The notes under the pieces are model-generated. The model did no database searches. It was given only the letters and a program-made list of their open reading frames with translations, and had not been told where the DNA came from. Positions 7,418 through 13,542 of a DNA stretch of 16,029 nucleotides are shown in pieces (within the stretch, counting starts at the first letter, position 1; each line of letters opens with the position of its first letter). Location: contig CAMYNE010000006.1 in assembly GCA_947259675.1 (NCBI GenBank), forward strand, positions 1-16,029, in the 5' to 3' direction. Source of the stretch: an uncultured Pirellulaceae bacterium (GTDB taxonomy: Bacteria > Planctomycetota > Planctomycetia > Pirellulales > Pirellulaceae). A program made the translations under genes and the position numbers.

Positions 7418-7704
7418 GTGTCATCCACGAACGAGCGTTTGAGATTAATGAACCTGCGCTTGACGCGCTTCCGCGCGTTCGGATACCTGGAGTTTGCCCA
7501 TCGCTTCATAGTTCGCACCATGCTGGGACGCAGGTTGCTTGAGATCGGTTCGCCCGAATTCGAGCTCCCCATTTCAGCTCGCCGTTGGTCATTCGCACTG
7601 GCTTCCAGACTGGATGTAACCATCACATAGCCGCAAGAAATTAAAACGACGACTATTACAAATATCAAAACGTCGTAGATCGAATATTGGGGTTTATGAT
7701 TCAT
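7396..7704 (-). CDS. Small single-pass membrane protein, function unknown
   Basis: This 102-residue protein has one transmembrane helix near its N-terminus (about 11-31, YDVLIFVIVVVLISCGYVMV). A polar linker follows (33-65), then a strongly basic C-terminal region (68-90: KRWANSRYPNARKRVKRRF). I do not recognise a family. It is supported as a real gene by its place in a tight operon: the start is 14 bases after the preceding stop, and its end overlaps the next gene by 22 bases. No other reading frame explains this stretch on either strand. The Shine-Dalgarno is weak, consistent with re-initiation after the upstream gene. It may be an accessory subunit for the two paralogous multi-TM proteins on either side; that is inference. 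Confidence 0.6.
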   Translation of the reverse strand: MNHKPQYSIYDVLIFVIVVVLISCGYVMVTSSLEASANDQRRAEMGSSNSGEPISSNLRPSMVRTMKRWANSRYPNARKRVKRRFINLKRSFVDDTWTGSTY

Positions 7705-7718
7705 GGTGACACTAGCGA

Positions 7719-8567
7719 CTAGCCAAACAGAAGATTGACGATCTGCTTGAACACCGCCTGGAAAAAGTTGGAATGGCGTTCCCGAAACCAGGTAAACGGC
7801 ATGTCAGGGCTACCGATGAAAGGACGAAGTACCCAACCCATCTGGGCACCGACGAGTCCAAACACAAAGATCCAAACAGAAAACACTTTCCAGATATGGC
7901 GGCCAATCACGATTCCCTCGACTTCTTCCAACGGACCCGGAATCTCCGCGCCCGGGTGGGGAGCCGGATGAGCCATATCAAATGCCTCATGGCTCGCCTG
8001 CCCAGGCGCTACCGGGGCTGGTTTGGAAACGGTGGGTAGTCCACCTCGATGTGCAGCCGTGAGTCGTTTCAACGTCTGCACCAGAAACGCCAGCCCCAAA
8101 CTTCCTGCAATCGTGAACACGGTCACATTCAACAACACGATGAAACCATAGTTTGGTGTACTGAAAGAGAAAAAGGCGACAATCGGTCCAAGCGATGCAA
8201 GGACCGACAAATTCACCGCCAGTGAAGCAATCAACAGCCTCAAAACCGGAAGAAACTTCAGCTGAGAACCGACCAAGGCATTGAACACGTACAGCGAAGG
8301 GAGAGTAATCACAAGTGTCAGCGCAAACAACAAGGGAACTTTGCACATCGTCGCTAACGTCTGCAGATAACCATCGCTTACGGACCCTCCCTCGAGTCCA
8401 CGGATCAGGGCAAACGCCCCCATACACAGTCCGTAAATCACGGCCAGCGTCATGACAACAAACGAGATCCCCAGAGTTGGGATGCGAATATCGGCCTGAC
8501 GAATATCGACCGGCTTGGTCGCCTCGCCACGCAAAATTCGATCGAGCTCACAAATCCACTGATACAT
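7719..8567 (-). CDS. Multi-TM membrane protein (paralogue 1), function unknown
   Basis: The 282-residue protein has about five hydrophobic segments (32-55, 77-98, 107-133, 139-163, 228-250). Between the fourth and fifth is a soluble loop rich in Pro, Ala and His (173-212: PKPAPVAPG-like, HPAPHPGAEIPGP), probably cytoplasmic and flexible. It shares KVPLL (76-80), LPSLYVFN (89-96), LASLGPI (123-129) and GAQMGWVLRPFIG (240-252) with the downstream paralogue at 6698-7417. The pair therefore arose by duplication and diverged strongly. It is the first gene of a three-gene unit. The leader is short and carries the operator-like element 8586-8606 with a TATACT -10 box. Weak resemblance to Yip1-type membrane proteins is noted, but no function can be assigned. 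Confidence 0.78.
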   Translation of the reverse strand: MYQWICELDRILRGEATKPVDIRQADIRIPTLGISFVVMTLAVIYGLCMGAFALIRGLEGGSVSDGYLQTLATMCKVPLLFALTLVITLPSLYVFNALVGSQLKFLPVLRLLIASLAVNLSVLASLGPIVAFFSFSTPNYGFIVLLNVTVFTIAGSLGLAFLVQTLKRLTAAHRGGLPTVSKPAPVAPGQASHEAFDMAHPAPHPGAEIPGPLEEVEGIVIGRHIWKVFSVWIFVFGLVGAQMGWVLRPFIGSPDMPFTWFRERHSNFFQAVFKQIVNLLFG

Positions 8568-8585
8568 TAAACCAACCTGATTTTA

Positions 8586-8606
8586 ACTTTGCATTGCAGA
8601 GTATAA
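8586..8606 (-). promoter_or_regulatory. Operator-like palindrome with -10 box, copy A
   Basis: The 17-bp core ACTTTGCATTGCAGAGT (8586-8602), followed by ATAA, matches copy B at 9671-9691 with 2 differences in 21. On the minus strand it reads as a TATACT -10 box (8600-8605) running into an imperfect palindrome (ACTCTG ... CAAAGT). The start of the three-gene membrane operon lies 19 bases further on. A -35 box is not evident here, since that position falls in the end of the regulator gene. Confidence 0.6.
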
Positions 8607-8620
8607 GTCCAAAAAAACAA

Positions 8621-9037
8621 CTAGTCCGCCGCGAACGAAAGCCCGTCGTTGCCTCGTCGCTGTTTGCGTCGAGTCGTATTTGATTCCTCGACCGTTTGGG
8701 CTCTTCGAACAACGTTTTCTAATTCAGAAATGTATTTCAGGAACGCCCGCCGTCCGGCTGCGGTCAGGCGATATTCACTATTGGTATTCCGCCCTTGTCC
8801 CGTCTTGCACACCGCGACGACACCTGCTTCGGCAAGAACTTTCAAATGACGGTTCAAGTTGCCATCGGTCAAGCCACACAATTCCTTCAGCTCGTTGAAG
8901 TTCAGTTCGCGCGAACTTGCGACCAGTGACGTCAATATTCCCAGTCGGGCTTTTTCGTGAAAGACACGATCAAGTCCTTCAAAGGCGTACTTCGGAGAAA
9001 CGTCGTTCGATTTCGGGTTAGTTTTCCGTTTCACCAT
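8621..9037 (-). CDS. Winged-helix transcriptional regulator (MarR/ArsR-like, HTH_34 type)
   Basis: The 138-residue protein holds one winged helix-turn-helix domain at about 19-103. The features are LDRVFHEKARLGILTSLVA (helix 1), FNELKELCGLTDGNLNRHLKVLAEAG (HTH, recognition helix around 57-68), a wing at 76-91 (CKTGQGRNTNSEYRLT), and TAAGRRAFLKYISELENVV as the C-terminal dimer helix. This is the pattern of the small 'winged helix DNA-binding' family. No metal-binding cysteine set or ligand pocket is apparent. A basic tail (123-128) follows. The ATG at 9037 has GGAAAG about 6 bases upstream and overlaps the end of the 6-TM gene by 20 bases, so the two are coupled. Dimeric regulators of this type bind palindromes. 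Two near-identical imperfect palindromes flank this gene pair (8586-8602, 9671-9687) and are the likely targets, giving autoregulation plus control of the downstream operon. The family is clear; the targets are inferred. Confidence 0.85.
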   Translation of the reverse strand: MVKRKTNPKSNDVSPKYAFEGLDRVFHEKARLGILTSLVASSRELNFNELKELCGLTDGNLNRHLKVLAEAGVVAVCKTGQGRNTNSEYRLTAAGRRAFLKYISELENVVRRAQTVEESNTTRRKQRRGNDGLSFAAD

Positions 9038-9656
9038 CAAATCTTTCCAACTTCCAGTAGATCAAAAAAGCGAGCAAGAGCTGCCCGATGCCGAACACGA
9101 CTACCATTTGCCAGATTGCCAGTCGAGAATTCAATTCTGTCAAATCGATGGCCCAAATCAGGCACGCGGCGCCAGCCACCAGGAAATAGCTTGCGGCCCA
9201 CAAGGCCGCTTGCGGTAGATGCTGGCGGCAACTGATCAGCCCTAAACTGTAAACCATCGCCCACATGCCCGGCAGAACCCAACTCATCTCGGGCCGTGCA
9301 ACAAACACGCCCGTCAACACCGCACCGACAATCAGGCTGGGCGCTAGTTGAATCGCCATCGCTCGGTGAGCTTGCCAAACGAATCGCCTGGCAGTTTGAC
9401 TCGTTGATCTGTTGGCGCGAAACCACATTTCGGCAACTGCACCGACCAGACCAAGTATCGCCACCGTTGTCCAGATGCCGACAAAAACAACCACCGAATT
9501 TTGTTGATCTTGCAGGTAATGACTGGCAATCGCACCGCAAAAAACCAGCAAACTGGAAGCACTAACGGCGAGCGAACGCAAGCCACGAAACGTTTCCGTC
9601 CGCTCAATTTGCGCCCGAATCTCGGCGATATCGTTTAGTGCTTCCCGAAGCTGCAT
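9018..9656 (-). CDS. Six-TM membrane protein coupled to the winged-helix regulator
   Basis: The 212-residue protein starts with a charged amphipathic segment (LREALNDIAEIRAQIERTETFRGL, 3-26). It then has six hydrophobic segments at about 29-46, 55-76, 102-120, 125-143, 149-170 and 181-201, with short loops and a charged tail. I do not recognise a named family. Pairs of a winged-helix regulator and a small multi-TM protein in one operon are common in several phyla, with unknown signals. The start is taken as ATG 9656 because GAGGG (9662-9666) stands 5 bases before it; a TTG 12 bases further upstream is disfavoured since it would overlap that site. The gene is preceded by a good promoter (TTGACA, TATACT) whose -10 overlaps the operator-like palindrome. 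It might sense the signal or be the regulated effector; both are inference. Confidence 0.72.
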   Translation of the reverse strand: MQLREALNDIAEIRAQIERTETFRGLRSLAVSASSLLVFCGAIASHYLQDQQNSVVVFVGIWTTVAILGLVGAVAEMWFRANRSTSQTARRFVWQAHRAMAIQLAPSLIVGAVLTGVFVARPEMSWVLPGMWAMVYSLGLISCRQHLPQAALWAASYFLVAGAACLIWAIDLTELNSRLAIWQMVVVFGIGQLLLAFLIYWKLERFDGETEN

Positions 9657-9670
9657 TCCGGCCCTCAATT

Positions 9671-9691
9671 ACTTTGCATTACAAAGTATAA
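9671..9691 (-). promoter_or_regulatory. Operator-like palindrome, copy B
   Basis: ACTTTGCATTACAAAGT (9671-9687) has perfect 6-bp arms ACTTTG/CAAAGT with a 5-base centre, followed by ATAA. It matches copy A (8586-8606) at 19 of 21 positions. It overlaps the -10 box and presumed transcription start of the 6-TM/regulator operon, a position typical for a repressor site. Confidence 0.65.
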
Positions 9692-9711
9692 TGGCGTCGC
9701 CCCCGTGTCAA
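9685..9711 (-). promoter_or_regulatory. Sigma-70-type promoter of the 6-TM/regulator operon
   Basis: On the minus strand a perfect -35 TTGACA (9706-9711) and a -10 TATACT (9685-9690) are separated by 15 bases. The spacer is shorter than the usual 17, which could make basal activity low or factor-dependent. Transcription would start about 20 bases before the ATG at 9656. Confidence 0.6.
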
Positions 9712-9730
9712 CACTTTTTTTCAAAAAATT

Positions 9731-9815
9731 GAATGTAGATCGCAGAACAAGAATGCAGAATGGCGAAGAGGACCTCTCGTCACTCGCCACTCGCGTCTCG
9801 CGTCTCGCATTCGCT
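9731..9815. repeat. Degenerate 7-bp tandem repeats after the CCA-adding enzyme gene
   Basis: On the plus strand 9774-9808 divides into five 7-mers: CTCTCGT, CACTCGC, CACTCGC, GTCTCGC, GTCTCGC, with ATTCGCT touching the stop codon of the CCA gene. Read on that gene's strand, the array begins right after its TAG. A second, looser heptad series fills 9731-9771 (GAATGTA, GATCGCA, a 6-mer, GAATGCA, GAATGGC, GAAGAGG). No coding or terminator structure is visible. Confidence 0.6.
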
Positions 9816-9816
9816 T

Positions 9817-11052
9817 CTAATCACCTGCGATTTCACGGGCAAGGGCGGCCGCCTGTTCAGCGGTTTTGATCTTTCCGTCAAGTTGTTCAGCACGAACAGT
9901 TCGCAGGATTTGCCCATATACCGGCCCCCCGTCGAGATTCAGTTGTTTCAACTTGTTTCCGTCCAGCAAGGGAGCGGGATCAAGTTGCTCCTGCGGCCAG
10001 CCTAATCGAACTCGACAGAATTTTACGCCGGCAAGGTCACCGGCCGGCTCACGTGCTCGCAATTTCGTCTCACAAACATCAACCGCGCGTTCAGCGTCTG
10101 AATGAATCAGCAAAGGTTGAATCTCGGACCACAACATCTTGTCGGCGTTTGCAATTTGGTTGTCGTGGGCGTGGATCCACTCAATCGATTTCTTTTCGTC
10201 ATTTGAAAATTTCCATTGCCGGGCTACTTCGTCAACGGAATGACTCTCCAACCATTTCGCCAGAAATACTGACGCTGCGCTGATAAATTCGTTTCGTGGC
10301 AGTTGCTTCATTCCACGTAACATTTCCTGCCACGAATCTTCCAAGGCAAAAAGTGTTTCACTGTCCTCAAGAACCTGCTCCAGCAAGTTTGATTCTCGCA
10401 GCAAACCTGCCGCCACGGCACGATTGGGATGTGCCAGCATCCGTCGTATTTCGGCTCCGATCCGCTCGCCGCTAACGATTATGATTTCGCCAGCGTGTTG
10501 TTGAATCGCGGCCAGCGTCTTCCGTTCAATTTCAAATCCGTAAGTTGCGGCAAATCGAACAGCCCGTAACATACGAAGTTTATCTTCGTCGATGCGCGCG
10601 TTGGGATCACCGATCGCCCGAATGATTTTCTTTTCCAAATCTGAAACACCACCGACGTAATCGTGGACTTTTTCCGTTACAGGATCAAAGAACATGCCGT
10701 TGATGGTAAAGTCCCGGCGAATCGCATCTTCGCGTGCGTCCGTGAATTCGACAGCATCTGGCCGGCGGCCATCCGAATAACCTGCATCCCGCCGAAACGT
10801 GGCAACTTCGATTTGACCGGCGATTTTTGGTCCCAGGACAGTGATAACGCCGAATGAAGCACCAATTGCAAGTGTTCGTTTGTGACCAAAAAGGTCTTGA
10901 ACTTGTTCCGGCGTCGCACTGGTAGCCACGTCGTAATCTTTTGGCGACTTGCCCAGTAACTGATCGCGCACGCAGCCTCCCGCCCACAAAGCCTGGTGGC
11001 CGGCCTTCTGAAGTTTGAGAGTAATCTCGTAAGCGAATTCGCGAGGTGTCAT
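9817..11052 (-). CDS. cca: CCA tRNA nucleotidyltransferase / poly(A) polymerase family (class II)
   Basis: The enzyme adds or repairs the 3' CCA of tRNAs without a template. The 411 residues show the class II motifs in order: GGCVRD (25-30), DYDVAT with the metal-binding D39 and D41 (39-44), RRDFTINGM (112-120), IDEDKLRMLRAVRFAA (about 154-169) and VSGERI (in the neck region near 193). C-terminal body and tail domains follow without a recognisable HD phosphohydrolase motif. Length fits the family. Poly(A) polymerases share this fold, but the gene is more likely the CCA enzyme because the nearby tRNA-Leu gene has no encoded CCA. The ATG at 11052 has no obvious Shine-Dalgarno. The gene is divergent from the lipoprotein hydrolase, and its stop adjoins the heptad repeat array at 9731-9815. 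Confidence 0.9.
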   Translation of the reverse strand: MTPREFAYEITLKLQKAGHQALWAGGCVRDQLLGKSPKDYDVATSATPEQVQDLFGHKRTLAIGASFGVITVLGPKIAGQIEVATFRRDAGYSDGRRPDAVEFTDAREDAIRRDFTINGMFFDPVTEKVHDYVGGVSDLEKKIIRAIGDPNARIDEDKLRMLRAVRFAATYGFEIERKTLAAIQQHAGEIIIVSGERIGAEIRRMLAHPNRAVAAGLLRESNLLEQVLEDSETLFALEDSWQEMLRGMKQLPRNEFISAASVFLAKWLESHSVDEVARQWKFSNDEKKSIEWIHAHDNQIANADKMLWSEIQPLLIHSDAERAVDVCETKLRAREPAGDLAGVKFCRVRLGWPQEQLDPAPLLDGNKLKQLNLDGGPVYGQILRTVRAEQLDGKIKTAEQAAALAREIAGD

Positions 11053-11350
11053 CGGTTGATCAGAAAAAGTGCTTTACAAAAACAAAAGACCGTTGGCTCA
11101 ACAAATTGTTCGCACGTCTTAAAAATAGCCGACCGAGAATGCATTGAACATCCACGGAAAGGAATTGAGCGATGGGACTCGCCAACTTCACAGACAGACA
11201 TTCATTTTCTCCTGATAAGGTTTGCCGCCTTTGTTGTTTACTCCGGTATTCGCAGTCGGCCAATGAACGAACGCAAATTTAGCGTGTCTTTTCGGAAAAT
11301 CCGATATAGAAAATAACCTTGGTTGATATTGAAACGGCGGCAGCGAATTC
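11053..11350. other. Divergent intergenic region cca / lipoprotein hydrolase
   Basis: About 300 bases without a supported gene separate two divergent starts. The only structure I can point to is a short dyad TCGGA-aaa-TCCGA (11292-11304) about 50 bases before the hydrolase start, next to an AT-rich GATATAGAAAATAA stretch that may hold its promoter. No clear -35 was found. Confidence 0.4.
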
Positions 11351-12196
11351 ATGAACCGCGCAATCTTTCCCGGTCATTCTACGCGCAAGTTCATACTTCT
11401 TGCGGTGTTGTCGCTTTTTGCAACTGGTTGCGGATTGGTTGAGCAAAAGATCCTTTACAATGCTGAGCAGTTCCCCCGCAATTGGAACCAACCCTTCCAG
11501 TCGGAATTAGACGGCCTGATTCTTGAAGATGCATGGTTTGATAGCCTTGACGGAACAAGACTTCACGGATGGTACGTTCGACCCGCCAACTCCAAATATG
11601 AGCATATCGTTTTGTTTGCTCACGGTCGCAGTGGCAATGTAAGCAGCTTCAAATCGAGGCTGTTTGAGTTCGTTCGTCAGCATCAAGTTGCGGTGATGGT
11701 TTTCGATTATCGCGGATTCGGAAAAAGCGAGGGACACCCGACAGAGTGGGGCCTTTACCGGGACGTAACGGCGGCTCAGAAATGGTTGGCGCAGCGCGAA
11801 AGGATCGCTCCCTCAGATGTAATCTTGATGGGGAACTCGCTTGGTGCAGCCGTCGCAATTGACCTGGCCTCACGAGAAGGCGCCAAGGCCTTGATTGTGG
11901 AATCCGGGTTTACCTCATTTCCGGAAGTTTTGCGTTATCACACTCGCAACCTGCTCAAGGGCCGACGTTTTCTCGCTCGTTATGACTCGGGCGGAAAAAT
12001 TGGTCAGTACTCGGGACCCGTCTTCATCAGCCATGGAGCAAAAGACAAAGCAATCCCATTTTCCCACGGGCTTCGACTGGCTCAGTCGGCCAATTCAGCG
12101 AGCTACGTCCAATTTGTCAAAGTCGATGGAGGCCATACGACGCCACCCAGCGAATCTTACAAAACGACATTGGGTGAGTTTCTCCAAAGCCTCTGA
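11351..12196 (+). CDS. Lipoprotein alpha/beta hydrolase (Bem46/ABHD13-like)
   Basis: The 281-residue protein has a lipoprotein-type signal: basic N-terminus, hydrophobic FILLAVLSLFATGC, and lipid-attachment candidate C27 (ATGC, a slightly irregular lipobox). The mature part is an alpha/beta hydrolase: oxyanion-side HGRSGN (91-96), FDYRGFGKSEG (118-128), nucleophile elbow GNSLGA (S163), acid in HGAKDKAIPF (D232) and catalytic histidine in GGHTTPP (H262). Serine, aspartate and histidine are in the expected order and spacing. This fits serine esterase/peptidase-like hydrolases of the Bem46 group; the substrate is unknown. It should act at the outer side of a membrane. The ATG at 11351 has only a weak purine-rich site upstream. 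It is followed 74 bases later by tRNA-Leu on the same strand, which has its own promoter. Confidence 0.85.
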   Translation: MNRAIFPGHSTRKFILLAVLSLFATGCGLVEQKILYNAEQFPRNWNQPFQSELDGLILEDAWFDSLDGTRLHGWYVRPANSKYEHIVLFAHGRSGNVSSFKSRLFEFVRQHQVAVMVFDYRGFGKSEGHPTEWGLYRDVTAAQKWLAQRERIAPSDVILMGNSLGAAVAIDLASREGAKALIVESGFTSFPEVLRYHTRNLLKGRRFLARYDSGGKIGQYSGPVFISHGAKDKAIPFSHGLRLAQSANSASYVQFVKVDGGHTTPPSESYKTTLGEFLQSL

Positions 12197-12230
12197 ACAA
12201 CTCGTTCTTCGCGTTTTTGTGATTGGTGTC

Positions 12231-12260
12231 TTGAATTGGCGATAGAGACTCGCGTATAAA
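12231..12260 (+). promoter_or_regulatory. Promoter of tRNA-Leu
   Basis: TTGAAT (12231-12236) and TATAAA (12255-12260) are separated by 18 bases and stand 10 bases before the tRNA gene, which fits a transcription start just upstream of it. Confidence 0.6.
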
Positions 12261-12270
12261 GAAGGCTCAA

Positions 12271-12354
12271 GCCGGAGTGGCGGAATTGGCAGACGCGCAT
12301 GATTCAGGTTCATGTGCCCGCAAGGGCGTGGAGGTTCAAATCCTCTCTCCGGCA
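12271..12354 (+). tRNA. tRNA-Leu (anticodon CAG)
   Basis: The acceptor stem GCCGGAG (12271-12277) pairs with CTCCGGC (12347-12353), and the discriminator is A12354, as expected for leucine. The anticodon arm CATGA-TTCAGGT-TCATG gives anticodon CAG, reading CUG. A long class II variable arm (GCCCGCAAGGGC) and the T arm GGAGGTTCAAATCCTC complete the cloverleaf. The 3' CCA is not encoded (TTTG follows), so the product needs the CCA-adding enzyme. Confidence 0.95.
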
Positions 12355-12423
12355 TTTGAGAGCGCGTGCCGTTATGCATAGTCGTTCACACCGGCGGGAA
12401 GTGCGTAAATGCGCGGGGCCAGC

Positions 12424-12447
12424 AAAACGCGGCCCGTTGGGCACGCG
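12424..12447 (-). terminator. Intrinsic terminator of the sugar ABC transporter operon
   Basis: On the minus strand CGCG-t-GCCC-aac-GGGC-CGCG forms an 8-bp GC stem with one bulged base and a 3-base loop, followed by TTTT. It lies 22 bases after the stop of the ATPase gene. The rest of the gap 12355-12469 shows no further gene. Confidence 0.7.
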
Positions 12448-12469
12448 GTTAAACGAAGTGGCCTAAGTT

Positions 12470-13531
12470 CTAGTCGCTCATTCGCTTCTGATCACCGGTT
12501 GATTCGAAGAGGTGCCAAGTTCCTTGCGGCAGACCCAATGCCAACCGGTCGCCCGGAGAAGAGCCTGAATTGCCCTCCAAGCGAGCCACCATCGGTTGCG
12601 CGGCAAGTTGAAAGTAAACGATTGTCTCGTGCCCCATTTGCTCAACGACTTCAAGTTCGGCATCAAGAATTTTCGGTTGCGAAGGATCGGTCGTAAGATC
12701 TTCGGGGCGAAAACCCAGAATTGCCGGCCCACTCAACCCATTCTGATTCAACGGATATGCAACCTCTCCGGATTTGAAGATCCCATCGGCGATTTCGCCT
12801 TCCAGGAAATTCATCGCCGGGCTTCCGATAAAACCCGCCACGAATCGGTTGACGGGACGACGATAAATGTTCAAGGGAGAATCGACTTGCTGAATGATAC
12901 CGTCTTTCATCACGACAATCCTATCACCCAGTGTCATCGCTTCGACTTGATCATGAGTGACGTAGACGGTCGTGGTTTTCAGTCGCTGATGCAATCGAGC
13001 CAACTCGGTTCGCATTTGCACTCGAAGTTTTGCGTCGAGGTTAGAAAGCGGTTCGTCAAAAAGGAACGCCTTGGGCTGCCGTACAATCGCGCGCCCGACT
13101 GCGACCCGTTGTCGTTGCCCGCCGGAGAGCTCCTTTGGACGCCGATCGAGCAGAGATTCAATTGAGAGAATTTGAACCGCGTCGGCAACTCGTTTTTCAA
13201 TTTCGGCTTTGGGAGTTTTTCGCATTCGCAATCCGAATGACATGTTCTGCCGAACCGTCATGTGCGGATAAAGTGCATAGTTTTGAAAAACCATTGCGAT
13301 ATCGCGATCACCTGGTTCCAGATTGTTGACGCGGCGATCGCCGACAAACACATCTCCGGAGGTCACTTCTTCAAGCCCGGCAATCATTCGCAGCATTGTT
13401 GACTTTCCGCAGCCTGACGGGCCGACCAAAACCAGAAACTCACCATCGGCGATCTCCAAATTGGCATCCTTAACCGCTTGAAAGCCATTTTCGTATCGTT
13501 TGACCAGGTTGTTCAGGCGAATCTCCGCCAT
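12470..13531 (-). CDS. Sugar ABC transporter ATPase (MsmX/UgpC/MalK type)
   Basis: This 353-residue cytoplasmic ATPase energises a carbohydrate importer. Walker A is GPSGCGKST (37-45), Q-loop FQNYALYPHM (Q83), signature LSGGQRQRVA (135-144), Walker B AFLFDEP (D159, E160), D-loop SNLDAKLR, and H-loop THDQVEAMTLGDR (H193). The segment RPVNRFVAGFIGSPAMN (225-241) is the conserved entry to the C-terminal TOBE/regulatory domain of the MalK/UgpC group. The C-terminal domain (about 242-353) is of usual length. The ATG at 13531 has GGAG (13537-13540) overlapping the end of the MalG-type gene, and the gap is only 11 bases, so translation is coupled. It is the last gene of the operon, before the hairpin at 12424-12447. 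The substrate cannot be told from this subunit. Confidence 0.95.
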   Translation of the reverse strand: MAEIRLNNLVKRYENGFQAVKDANLEIADGEFLVLVGPSGCGKSTMLRMIAGLEEVTSGDVFVGDRRVNNLEPGDRDIAMVFQNYALYPHMTVRQNMSFGLRMRKTPKAEIEKRVADAVQILSIESLLDRRPKELSGGQRQRVAVGRAIVRQPKAFLFDEPLSNLDAKLRVQMRTELARLHQRLKTTTVYVTHDQVEAMTLGDRIVVMKDGIIQQVDSPLNIYRRPVNRFVAGFIGSPAMNFLEGEIADGIFKSGEVAYPLNQNGLSGPAILGFRPEDLTTDPSQPKILDAELEVVEQMGHETIVYFQLAAQPMVARLEGNSGSSPGDRLALGLPQGTWHLFESTGDQKRMSD

Positions 13532-13542
13532 TGTTTCTCCAA

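Noticed and set aside
6698..9656. Phage defence or toxin system in the membrane-protein cluster
   Set aside because: No nuclease, NTPase, toxin or sensor domain is visible; only membrane segments and a winged-helix regulator can be supported.
11292..11304. TCGGA-aaa-TCCGA dyad as terminator of an upstream transcript
   Set aside because: Only 5 base pairs, no T-tract, and no gene pointing into it; at most a weak regulatory site for the lipoprotein hydrolase.
12596..13165. 189-codon plus-strand open frame
   Set aside because: Lies wholly antisense to the ABC ATPase gene.
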